Of a stretch of 64,000 nt of DNA, positions 25,167 to 33,234 are shown piece by piece. Each line of letters starts with the position of its first letter. Within the stretch, counting starts at the first letter, position 1. Under the pieces are notes generated by a model that was given only the letters and a program-made list of their open reading frames with translations, had not been told where the DNA came from and made no database searches. A program made the position numbers and the translations under genes. Origin of the DNA: Ancylobacter rudongensis (GTDB lineage Bacteria; Pseudomonadota; Alphaproteobacteria; Rhizobiales; Xanthobacteraceae); the NCBI RefSeq assembly GCF_900100155.1, contig NZ_FMTP01000004.1, forward strand, positions 372,001-436,000. Reading direction: 5' to 3'.

Positions 25167-26273
25167 ATGCCGCATTCGCCTTCCCGCCGGGGCCTGATCA
25201 AGGGTGCCGGCCTCGCCACGGCCGCTGCCGCCTCGACCCTGGCCGCGCCCGCCATCGCCCAGACCCTGCCGACGCTGCGCTGGCGGCTGACGTCGAGCTA
25301 CCCGAAGTCGCTCGACACCATCTATGGCGCCGCCACCCTGCTGTCGAAATATGTCGGCGAGGCCACGGACGGGCGCTTCACCATCGACGTCTTCGCCCCC
25401 GGCGAGATCGTCCCCGGCCTGCAGGCGCTGGACGCGGTGCAGAACCGCACGGTCGAGGTCTGCCAGACCGCGCTGTATTACTATATCGGCAAGAACCCGG
25501 CCTTCGCGCCCTTCACCACGCTGCCCTTCGGGCTGAACGCGCGGATGCAGACGGCGTGGCTCTACCATGGCGGCGGCAACGAGCTGCAGAACGCCTTCCT
25601 CGCCAAGAGCAACGTCATCGGCTTCGCCGGCGGCAATACCGGGGCGCAGATGGGCGGCTGGTTCCGCAAGGAGATCAAGTCGGTCGGCGATCTCAAGGGG
25701 CTGAAGATGCGCATTCCCGGCATTGCCGGGCAGGTGCTGGCGCGGCTCGGCCTGGTGCCGCAGAACCTCGCCGGCGGCGACATCTACCCGGCGCTGGAGA
25801 AGGGCACGATCGACGCCGCCGAATTCGTCGGGCCGGTGGATGACGAGAAGCTCGGCTTCAACCGGGTGGCGCCGTTCTACTACTATCCTGGCTGGTGGGA
25901 GGGCGGGCCGACCATCCATTTCGTCGCCAATCTGCCGGCCTGGAACGAACTGCCGCGCCCCTACCAGGCGGCGTTCGAGGCGGCCTCCGCCTATGCCAAT
26001 TCCGACATGCTGGCGAAGTACGATGCCCGCAACCCGGCGGCGCTGCGCCGGCTGGTGGCCGGTGGCGCCCAGCTGCGGCCGTTCCCGCAGGAGGTGATGG
26101 ACGCCGCCTATAAGGAGAACATCGCGCTGATGGCAGAGATTTCCGCCAAGAACCCGGAGTTCAAGACCATCTACGACTCGATGCTGGCCTTCCGCAACGA
26201 GGAGTATCTGTGGTGGCAGGTCGGCGAATACCCTTACGACGGCTACATGATCCGCGCCCGCCAGAAGGGCTGA
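25167..26273 (+). CDS. TRAP transporter substrate-binding protein (DctP/TakP type), copy 2
   Basis: A 368-residue close paralogue of the previous gene, with its own Tat signal (SRRGLIKGAGLATAAAASTL). The shared blocks GEIVPGLQALDAVQN, PFGLNARMQ, YHGGG and EYLWWQVGEYPYDGYMIRAR show a tandem duplication. Divergence is spread over the whole length, including positions near the presumed ligand cleft (DACEWVGPYDDEK versus DAAEFVGPVDDEK), so ligand range may differ. Membrane subunits must be encoded elsewhere. Confidence 0.88.
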   Translation: MPHSPSRRGLIKGAGLATAAAASTLAAPAIAQTLPTLRWRLTSSYPKSLDTIYGAATLLSKYVGEATDGRFTIDVFAPGEIVPGLQALDAVQNRTVEVCQTALYYYIGKNPAFAPFTTLPFGLNARMQTAWLYHGGGNELQNAFLAKSNVIGFAGGNTGAQMGGWFRKEIKSVGDLKGLKMRIPGIAGQVLARLGLVPQNLAGGDIYPALEKGTIDAAEFVGPVDDEKLGFNRVAPFYYYPGWWEGGPTIHFVANLPAWNELPRPYQAAFEAASAYANSDMLAKYDARNPAALRRLVAGGAQLRPFPQEVMDAAYKENIALMAEISAKNPEFKTIYDSMLAFRNEEYLWWQVGEYPYDGYMIRARQKG

Positions 26274-26306
26274 ACGCCCGGCGCGGTCATCCCCGCATCC
26301 GCAACG

Positions 26307-26349
26307 CCGTTATCCCGGAAGCGGCCTAACGGCCGTTCTGGGATAACGG
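26307..26349. terminator. Long palindrome between convergent genes
   Basis: Outer arms CCGTTATCCC and GGGATAACGG are perfect, and an inner CGGCC/GGCCG stem closes on a 4-base loop. It sits between the TRAP binding protein and the DMT transporter, which converge here. It probably stops transcription in both directions, although no U-run is present. Its ATCCCG and CGGCC core recurs at 30383-30411 and near 54885-54915. Confidence 0.6.
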
Positions 26350-26374
26350 ATGTGTGGGGCGGCATCCGGCCCGC

Positions 26375-27268
26375 TTACGCGACCTTGCGCGGCGCCACCA
26401 CGACGGCGCGGGCGCTCATATGGTGGTGCATGGTGTAGAGCCCCGCCGCCATGATCAGCGCCATGCCGCCAATGGAGACGAGATCGGGCATGTCGTGGAA
26501 CACCAGCGCCGAGAGGCCGACGGCGCAGACCACGGCGGCATAGCGGAACGGCGCCACCACCGAGATGTCGCCCGTCCGCATCGCCGCGATGGTCAGCATC
26601 TGGCCGATCACCAGCGAGACGCTGCCGCCGACGAGATAAGCCAGCGTCGCCCTGTCCAGCGCGTGCCACTGCTCGACCGAGCTGCCGGCAAAGCCGAAGC
26701 CCATGCCCACCACCGCCGTGCTGAAGGTGACGATGAGGGTCGGCACATGCGTGCCGATTCGCCCGGTGACGAAGTCGCGAAAGGCCATGAGCAGGGCGGC
26801 GCCCAGCGGCAGCAGTGCCATCGCGTCGAAGGCGGAGGTGCCGGGCTTGACGATCAGCGTCACCCCGAGAAAGCCGATGGCGACCGCCAGCCACTGGCGC
26901 CAGCTGATCTGCGCGCCGAAGAACAGCACCGCCGCCGCCATGGTGGCGAGCGGGGTGATCTGCAGGATGGCGGTGGAATCGGCGATCGACATCACCGAGA
27001 TCGAGGTGATGAACAGCAGCGCCACGCAGGCCTCGGTGACGGAGCGCAGCAGCACCCGCCGGTCCATCATGTAGCGCAGCGAGGGAAGCTGGCCCATCCA
27101 GCCCAGCACGGCGAGCAGCAGCAGCGCCGCCAGGGCGCCGCGCACCGCCAGGATCTGCGAGGGCGGGATATGCGCCAGCGCCAGCTTGGAGAAGGCGTCA
27201 TTGGTCGAGAAGATCGACGAACCGGCGATCATCAAAAGAATGCCGCGCTTGGCGCTGGGGGCGTGCAT
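26375..27268 (-). CDS. DMT superfamily (EamA) transporter
   Basis: A 297-residue membrane protein with about ten helices and two EamA repeats, the first around GSSIFSTNDAFSKLALAHIP and the second from about residue 150 (FRDFVTGRIGTHVPTLIVTF). EamA members export amino acids, purines or metabolites. The gene ends convergently against the palindrome. Nothing in the neighbourhood identifies its substrate. Confidence 0.85.
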   Translation of the reverse strand: MHAPSAKRGILLMIAGSSIFSTNDAFSKLALAHIPPSQILAVRGALAALLLLAVLGWMGQLPSLRYMMDRRVLLRSVTEACVALLFITSISVMSIADSTAILQITPLATMAAAVLFFGAQISWRQWLAVAIGFLGVTLIVKPGTSAFDAMALLPLGAALLMAFRDFVTGRIGTHVPTLIVTFSTAVVGMGFGFAGSSVEQWHALDRATLAYLVGGSVSLVIGQMLTIAAMRTGDISVVAPFRYAAVVCAVGLSALVFHDMPDLVSIGGMALIMAAGLYTMHHHMSARAVVVAPRKVA

Positions 27269-27387
27269 GAAACGGGTCCGGAGGCGAGAGCGCCCTTAAG
27301 CCATTCAAAGGCGGCGCAAACGCGGCGAGCGCGCCGGCGCCGGGGAAAAGGTCCGGCCTCAGACGAGGGCGCGGTTTGGCCGTTGGT

Positions 27388-28599
27388 TCAGCATTCCTTG
27401 CAGGCGACCTCGCCGGTGGCGGGGTCGGACAGGTCATCGGCCGCGACCAGCCCGCCGCTGCGCCGCTCCAGCGCCTGCGAGGCGACGCACAGGCCGAGCG
27501 CGCCGACCGCGAGCGCGGCCCCGACCCAGGGCAGGTCGGCATAGCCGATGCCGACCGTGATCGCTGCCCCGCCGATCCAGGCGCCAGCGGCATTGCCGAG
27601 ATTGAACGCGCCCTGGTTCAGCGTCGAGGCGAGGTTGGGCGCCCCTTCCGCCGCGTCGACCACCCGCATCTGGATCGGCGGCACCACGGCGAAGACGAGG
27701 ATGCCCCAGACGAAGACGGTGGCCACGGTGGCGGCGGCAAAGCCGCTGAGGAAGACGAAGGCGACGAGAATGGCGGCCAGCCCGATGAAGCTCGCCATCA
27801 GCGAGGGCATCAGCCGCCAGTCGGCCAGCTTGCCGCCGAGCAGATTGCCGATGGTGATGCCGACCCCGAACAGCAGCAGCACATAGGTGACGGCGTGCGG
27901 GGTGAAGCCGGTCACGTCGCGCAGCAGCGGCGCGATATAGGTGAACACCGAGAACAGGCTGGCCGAGGCGAGCACGCTCATCAGCATGGTGAGGATCACC
28001 TGCGGGCGCTTCAGCACCGCGAATTCGCGCAGGATGTTGCCCGAGGCATGGGGAATGTTCCGCGGCACCCACAAAGCGATGGAGCTGACCGCGAGAATGC
28101 CGATGAGCACCACCGCCCAGAAGGTGGAACGCCAGCCCGCCGCCTGGCCAAGCGCGGTGCCGAGCGGCACGCCGAGCACATTGGCCAGCGTCAGCCCGGC
28201 GAACATCAGCGCGATGGCGCTGGCCCGCTGGTTCGGCGGCACCAGATTGGCCGCCACGACCGCGCCAATGCCGAAAAAGGCGCCGTGGCAGAAGGCGGTG
28301 ACGACGCGGGCCGCCATGAGGAACCAATAGTCCGGCGCGATGGCGCAGAGGAAATTGCCCAGCACGAACATGCTGGCAAGGCCGATCAGCGTGCCCTTGC
28401 GCGGCAGCGAATTGGTGATGACGGCGACAATCGGCGCGCCGACCACCACGCCGAGCGCATAGCCGGTGACGAGAAGCCCGGCGGCGGGGATCGTCACCTG
28501 GAGGTCGGCGGCGACTTCCGGCAGCAGGCCCATGATGACGAATTCGGTCGTGCCAATGCCGAAGGAGGCCATGGCCAGGGCCAACAGCGGAAGCTGCAT
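27388..28599 (-). CDS. MFS transporter (AraJ/multidrug efflux-like)
   Basis: A 403-residue, 12-helix major facilitator. MQLPLLALAMASFGIGTTEF with VIMGLLPEVAADLQVTIPAA is characteristic of the DHA1 group that includes AraJ, YdhP and arabinose or drug efflux proteins. Motif A-like sequence follows helix 2 (SLPRKGTLIG). The C-terminal tail ends in CKEC. Two genes of unlinked function flank it. Confidence 0.87.
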   Translation of the reverse strand: MQLPLLALAMASFGIGTTEFVIMGLLPEVAADLQVTIPAAGLLVTGYALGVVVGAPIVAVITNSLPRKGTLIGLASMFVLGNFLCAIAPDYWFLMAARVVTAFCHGAFFGIGAVVAANLVPPNQRASAIALMFAGLTLANVLGVPLGTALGQAAGWRSTFWAVVLIGILAVSSIALWVPRNIPHASGNILREFAVLKRPQVILTMLMSVLASASLFSVFTYIAPLLRDVTGFTPHAVTYVLLLFGVGITIGNLLGGKLADWRLMPSLMASFIGLAAILVAFVFLSGFAAATVATVFVWGILVFAVVPPIQMRVVDAAEGAPNLASTLNQGAFNLGNAAGAWIGGAAITVGIGYADLPWVGAALAVGALGLCVASQALERRSGGLVAADDLSDPATGEVACKEC

Positions 28600-28743
28600 C
28601 GCGGAACGCTCTATGATCGAAAAAAGGTGTGGTGGCTGCTGTTTAGCAGCGCGATTCCGCCCATTCTATGCACGTTGCATTGCAGCGCAGCAACAGGACG
28701 GAGCGCGCGGCAGCCATGCAGTGCGTTCGCAGGAGGCGCCGGC

Positions 28744-29790
28744 TCAGCCGCCGGTGACGCTCATATGGCGGCGCACGGAGGGGGCGCGGCCGGGGCGGTC
28801 GATGACGAAATCGTGCCCCTTCGGCTTGCGGAAGATGGCGTCGTCCAGCACCGCGTGCAGCTTCTCGTCGCTCTCGGAGGCGCGAAGGGGCGCGCGCAGA
28901 TCCGCCGCGTCCTCCTGGCCAAGGCACATATACAGCGTGCCGGTGCAGGTGACGCGCACCCGGTTGCAGCCCTCGCAGAAATTATGCGTCAGCGGGGTGA
29001 TGAAGCCGAGCCGGCCGCCGGTCTCCTTGATGCTGACATAGCGCGCCGGGCCGCCGGTGCGGAACGGGATGTCCTCCAGCGTCCACTGGCGGGCGAGGCG
29101 CTCGCGCACGGTGGAGAGCGGCAGATACTGGTCGGCGCGCTCCGCGCCGGTTTCGCCGAGCGGCATCACCTCGATCAGCGACACGTCCATGGCGCGGCCA
29201 TGCGCCCACTGGATCAGGTCGGGGATCTCGTGCTCGTTCTCGCCGGCCAGCGCGACGGCGTTGAGCTTGACATGGATGCCGGCTTCCTGCGCCGCGTCGA
29301 TGCCGGCGAGAACCTTGCCCAGGTCGCCCCAGCGGGTCAGGGCGCGGAAACGGTCGGGGTCGAGCGTGTCGAGCGAGACATTGATGCGCTTGACGCCGCA
29401 CGCGGCCAGTTCGCGCGCGAAGCGGGCGAGCTGCGAGCCATTTGTGGTCAGCGTCAGCTCTTCCAGCGCCCCCGAATCGAGATGCCGGCCGAGCGAGCGG
29501 AACAGGGTCATCACGTCGCGGCGCACCAGCGGCTCGCCGCCGGTGAGGCGCAGCTTCTTCACGCCGCGGGCGACGAAAGCCGAGCAGAGGCGGTCGAGTT
29601 CTTCCAGCGTCAGCAATTCGGGCTTGGGCAGGAACGTCATGTGTTCCGCCATGCAGTAGACGCAGCGGAAGTCGCAGCGGTCCGTCACCGAGACTCTGAG
29701 ATAGGTGACGGCGCGGCCGAAAGTGTCGACCAGCGGCGCGCGCGGCGCGCCGAGCTGGATACGGTCGATGACGGCTTCGCTGGTGCTCAC
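28744..29790 (-). CDS. moaA: GTP 3',8-cyclase, molybdenum cofactor biosynthesis protein A
   Basis: A 348-residue radical SAM enzyme that, with MoaC, makes cyclic pyranopterin monophosphate from GTP. The N-terminal cluster ligands are Cys39, Cys43 and Cys46 in [24 protein letters not shown] follows, and the second cluster's cysteines are in [13 protein letters not shown] near residue 270. The C-terminus ends in GG, as required for activity in MoaA proteins. It stands without other moa genes in this window. Confidence 0.95.
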   Translation of the reverse strand: MSTSEAVIDRIQLGAPRAPLVDTFGRAVTYLRVSVTDRCDFRCVYCMAEHMTFLPKPELLTLEELDRLCSAFVARGVKKLRLTGGEPLVRRDVMTLFRSLGRHLDSGALEELTLTTNGSQLARFARELAACGVKRINVSLDTLDPDRFRALTRWGDLGKVLAGIDAAQEAGIHVKLNAVALAGENEHEIPDLIQWAHGRAMDVSLIEVMPLGETGAERADQYLPLSTVRERLARQWTLEDIPFRTGGPARYVSIKETGGRLGFITPLTHNFCEGCNRVRVTCTGTLYMCLGQEDAADLRAPLRASESDEKLHAVLDDAIFRKPKGHDFVIDRPGRAPSVRRHMSVTGG

Positions 29791-29983
29791 GCAGTCGCTC
29801 CCGCGCCGAAGGGCGCTGTTCTTCTTCCATTTCTAAGGCTCGGCGCCCGGTCTGCCAAGGCGCAGCGGCCTATCGGGCGATAGCCTAACCCATTCGTGAC
29901 AGTGGCTTTGCGCGAACGCAGCCGCTTGGCGAACGCGCCACGCCTGTCTATGTGGGAAGGAACGAGAAGAGAGGAAGACGCCC

Positions 29984-30376
29984 GTGACCGACGCCGCAGG
30001 CACATTCTGGCCGACCGAAATCAAGGTGCACAAGGATCGCCGTGCGCTGACCATCGCCTTCGAGGGCGGGGCGAGCTTCATCATCCCGGCGGAACTGCTG
30101 CGGGTGGAGAGCCCGTCCGCCGAGGTGCAGGGCCATTCGCCGGCCGACCGGCAGCTGGTGGCGGGCAAGCGCGAGGTGCGGATCGAGGAAGCGATTCCGG
30201 TCGGCAATTACGCGGTGCGGCTGATCTTCGACGACGGCCATTCCACCGGCATCTTCACCTGGGATTTGCTGCACACGCTGGGCCGCGAGCAGGACACGCG
30301 CTTCAAGCGCTACCTGCAGGAGCTGGCGGCGAAGAATCTCTCGCGCGACGCGCCCGGCGCGGTGCGCCGGCACTGA
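29984..30376 (+). CDS. DUF971 (gamma-butyrobetaine hydroxylase-like N-terminal) protein
   Basis: A 130-residue single-domain protein. WPTEIKVHKDRRALTIAFEG and FIIPAELLRVESPSAEVQGH, followed by NYAVRLIFDDGHSTGIFTWD, match the DUF971 fold found at the N-terminus of gamma-butyrobetaine hydroxylase and as a free protein near Fe-S and moa genes. The start is GTG at 29984 with GAGAGGAAG upstream. It diverges from moaA; linkage of DUF971 with Mrp or Moa proteins is common, suggesting an Fe-S-related role (inference). Confidence 0.85.
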   Translation: MTDAAGTFWPTEIKVHKDRRALTIAFEGGASFIIPAELLRVESPSAEVQGHSPADRQLVAGKREVRIEEAIPVGNYAVRLIFDDGHSTGIFTWDLLHTLGREQDTRFKRYLQELAAKNLSRDAPGAVRRH

Positions 30377-30382
30377 AAGCGA

Positions 30383-30411
30383 TCCCGGAGCGGCCTTTCG
30401 GCCGTCCGGGA
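30383..30411. terminator. Palindrome between convergent genes
   Basis: Arms TCCCGGA and TCCGGGA enclose an inner CGGCC/GGCCG stem with a 4-base TTTC loop. It lies between the convergent DUF971 and L,D-transpeptidase genes and shares its core with the elements near 26.3 and 54.9 kb. Confidence 0.6.
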
Positions 30412-30424
30412 GGACGCGCTGGCG

Positions 30425-31030
30425 TCAGTTCAGCACCACCACCTGGGTGCCGACGCGGACGCGGTCATAGAGGTCGGTCACGTCGTCATTGGTCATGCGG
30501 AAGCAGCCTGATGACACCGCCTGGCCGATCGTCTCCGGCTCGTTGGAGCCGTGGATGCGGTAGAGTGACGAGCCGAGATACAGGGCGCGGGCGCCGAGCG
30601 GGTTGTCGATGCCGCCGGGCATGTAGCGCGGCAAATCGGGGCGGCGCTGCAGCATCTGCGGCGGCGGGGTCCAGCCCGGCCACTCGGCCTTGCGGGTAAT
30701 CGTCTTCATCCCGCCCCAGCGGAAGCCGTCGCGGCCGACGCCGATGCCGTATTTCAGCGCGGTGCCATTGTCCTGCACCAGATAGAGCCGGCGCTCGGCG
30801 GTGTTCACCACGATGGTGCCGGGCTTGTACTTGCCCGTATAGGGCACGACCTGCCGGCGGATCGAGGAATAGCCCTTGACTGGCCCGTTGCCGAAATTGG
30901 ACGGCCGCGGGAAAAAGCTGAAAAAGGACGGCGTGCTCGCGCTCTGCGCCATGGCCGGCGCACTGCCGGCGAGAATCGCGGCGCCCAGCGCCAGGGCGGC
31001 CAGTGTCTTCAGTCGCATCGTAAGCCCCAT
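30425..31030 (-). CDS. L,D-transpeptidase (YkuD domain), exported
   Basis: A 201-residue protein with an N-terminal signal; the internal Met at 31018 (MRLKTLAALALG) is a good alternative start. The YkuD catalytic block is HGSNEPETIGQAVSSGCFRM, with the His and the nucleophilic Cys of SxGCxR. The ending VRVGTQVVVL is typical. It probably makes 3-3 peptidoglycan cross-links or ties outer-membrane proteins to the wall in the periplasm. Confidence 0.92.
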   Translation of the reverse strand: MGLTMRLKTLAALALGAAILAGSAPAMAQSASTPSFFSFFPRPSNFGNGPVKGYSSIRRQVVPYTGKYKPGTIVVNTAERRLYLVQDNGTALKYGIGVGRDGFRWGGMKTITRKAEWPGWTPPPQMLQRRPDLPRYMPGGIDNPLGARALYLGSSLYRIHGSNEPETIGQAVSSGCFRMTNDDVTDLYDRVRVGTQVVVLN

Positions 31031-31200
31031 GAAATGCCCCGTTCCGTCCGCCCGCCATCAAGCGCGGGCGCCGGCCGACCGACACCGAAGCAGGGCGGCC
31101 GCCGGAGAGTATGCGGCTAAAATCCGGAGTGCTGCCTAACGCGGGCCGGAGAGGGGCATTTTTGCCCAACGCTATGGCACGAAAGCCACAGGCCGGCGTC

Positions 31201-33111
31201 TCACTGCGCCGGGCGGCCGAAGATGAGCGCGCTGACCGGCCGGCCGAAGAAGCGCGCCCCGGCCAGGGTGAAGTGCGAGCTGTCGTGCTGCAGCGGCACG
31301 CCGTCCACCATCAGCGGGCAGTTGGTGCCGCCGCAGGCGGCGTCGAACACCGAGATGTAGGTCACGTCAGGCATGCTGGCGAAATGCGCGCGCAGCTTCT
31401 CATCGTGCCGCTGGGCGCTGGGGAGGAGGTCGTCGCCCGCCCCGGTGTCGCCGTTGCCGGCGATCTGGCGGCGGGCGAGCAGCTTGGGCACCTTGTCGCG
31501 GTACATGGGAACCGGGCCGACCACCACCACGCGGATGCCCTCGCGGGCGAAGCCCTCGATCGCCTGGTCCAGCTCCGGCGTGGGCGCGCCGACCCCGCCG
31601 AGCACCAGTATGTCCGGCTTGTTCGCCCGCACCCAGTCCCGCGCGAAGGCGTTCATCGCCGCGCAATAGGGCAGGCGCGAGCCTTCGGCTTCCAGCACCG
31701 GCGGGCAGGCGGCGCCGGTGATCTGGCCCACCGCATAGCCGCGCGCCTCGCCCGCCTCGATGATAGCGGTGATGAAATGGGCGATATGGCTGTTGCCCCA
31801 CACCAGCACCGACGGATGGGTGGTGGGCAGGCATTCCGGCCTGATGGCGAGTTCGGCCTGGAAGAAGGGGGTGAAGCACACGCCCTGCCGGAACACCGGA
31901 TCGCCATTGTAGAAGGAATAGCCGGCGAGGCGCCGCACCTCGGGGTCGAGCCACTGAGGCAGGCCGCGCGTGGTGATGGTTGTCTGCGCGAAGGCCGCCA
32001 GCGCCAGCGTGCCCGCCACCGTGGCGCCGACCACCACTTTCGGCGTGAAGACGCGGCGGTTGAACCGCACCGGCTGCTCGACAAAGCGCCAGGAGAGAAA
32101 GCCCAGCGCCACCGAGAGCGCCACCCCGCCGACGAGGAAGGGCAGCGGCGCCACCGGGCCCAGCCACTCCTTGCCGAGCGAGACGAGGGGCCAGTGGACG
32201 AGATAGAGCGAATAGGAAATGGCGCCGAAGAACACCATCGGGCGGCAGCCCAGCAGCCGGGTCGGCAGGCTCGCCTCGCCCTCGCCGCCCCAGATCACCA
32301 GCGCCGCGCCCAGGCAGGGAATGAGCGCCAGCAGCCCGGGAAAGGGCGAGGCGGAGCTGAGGCCGACCATGCCGCCAAGGATCAGGGCGCAGCCGCCCGC
32401 CACGGCGGTAAACCGCACGCCGGGGCTTTGCGGAAAGCGGATGCCGGGCAGCGCCAGCCAGGAGCCGATCAGCATCTCGAAGGCGCGGAACGGCAGCAGG
32501 AAATAGGCGGCGGCGGGATCGCGCATCACCATGAACTGGCTGGCGGCCAGCGAGGCGAGCAGCAGAACCGGCACGCTCCAGGCGATCGCCCGCCGGCCGA
32601 AGCGGGCCCCGGCGAGGACCAGCGCCGGGAACAGGAAATAGAACTGTTCCTCCACCCCCAGCGACCAGTAATGCAGCAGCGGCATTTCCTGCGCCGCCGG
32701 GCCGAAATAGTCGGTGCGCTGGAAGAAGAAGATGTTGCCGGCGGCGAACACCGACCACAGCACCGAGCGGCCGAAGATCATCATCTCATAGGGCAGCAGG
32801 ATCAGCGCGGCGAAGGCGGCGGTGAGGGCGGTGACGACCAGGAAGGCCGGCGCGATGCGGCGGATCCGCCGCTCATAGAAGCCCAGCAGCGAGAAGCGAC
32901 CGGCCGCGACATCGCCATAGATCGACTTGGAAATCAGGAAGCCGGAAATGACGAAGAACACGTCGACGCCGACAAACCCGCCCGGCAGCCAGCTCGCACC
33001 GAAATGATAGAGCACGACGCCAAGGACGGCGACGGCGCGCAGGCCGTCAATATGGGCACGATAGCGCAGGGAATGATGCACGGTGGACCGAAGGATGGTT
33101 GAGGCAGGCAA
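31201..33111 (-). CDS. Acyltransferase 3 / SGNH fusion protein (OafA/YrhL-like), copy 1
   Basis: A 636-residue protein with two parts. Residues 1-350 are an acyltransferase 3 membrane domain of about ten helices starting YRAHIDGLRAVAVLGVVLYH, with the active His in that block and SYSLYLVHWPLVSL. Residues about 400-636 are an SGNH esterase-like domain with VLVWGNSHIAHF in place of GDSH, and DSSHFTLAGARFF as the DxxH motif. Such fusions O-acetylate cell-wall or LPS glycans. A paralogue lies 123 bases upstream. Confidence 0.92.
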   Translation of the reverse strand: MPASTILRSTVHHSLRYRAHIDGLRAVAVLGVVLYHFGASWLPGGFVGVDVFFVISGFLISKSIYGDVAAGRFSLLGFYERRIRRIAPAFLVVTALTAAFAALILLPYEMMIFGRSVLWSVFAAGNIFFFQRTDYFGPAAQEMPLLHYWSLGVEEQFYFLFPALVLAGARFGRRAIAWSVPVLLLASLAASQFMVMRDPAAAYFLLPFRAFEMLIGSWLALPGIRFPQSPGVRFTAVAGGCALILGGMVGLSSASPFPGLLALIPCLGAALVIWGGEGEASLPTRLLGCRPMVFFGAISYSLYLVHWPLVSLGKEWLGPVAPLPFLVGGVALSVALGFLSWRFVEQPVRFNRRVFTPKVVVGATVAGTLALAAFAQTTITTRGLPQWLDPEVRRLAGYSFYNGDPVFRQGVCFTPFFQAELAIRPECLPTTHPSVLVWGNSHIAHFITAIIEAGEARGYAVGQITGAACPPVLEAEGSRLPYCAAMNAFARDWVRANKPDILVLGGVGAPTPELDQAIEGFAREGIRVVVVGPVPMYRDKVPKLLARRQIAGNGDTGAGDDLLPSAQRHDEKLRAHFASMPDVTYISVFDAACGGTNCPLMVDGVPLQHDSSHFTLAGARFFGRPVSALIFGRPAQ

Positions 33112-33234
33112 GGAGCGAACGCGCCATTATGGACGCTGCGCCGGCGCGGGGGCATGCCCCGCGCGCCCTGTCTCCTGCCGCACGCCCACTTAGGCCGCAA
33201 GTGTGGCTGTGCGGCCATAGGGGCGCCGCCGGCC

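Noticed and set aside
27376-29883. Long plus-strand open frame of 835 codons
   Set aside because: It runs antisense to the MFS transporter and moaA, and its composition (Asp/Arg/Gly/His-rich, no domain) is that of a shadow frame.
31111-33102. Plus-strand open frame of 663 codons
   Set aside because: Antisense to the first acyltransferase-SGNH gene; no recognisable domains.
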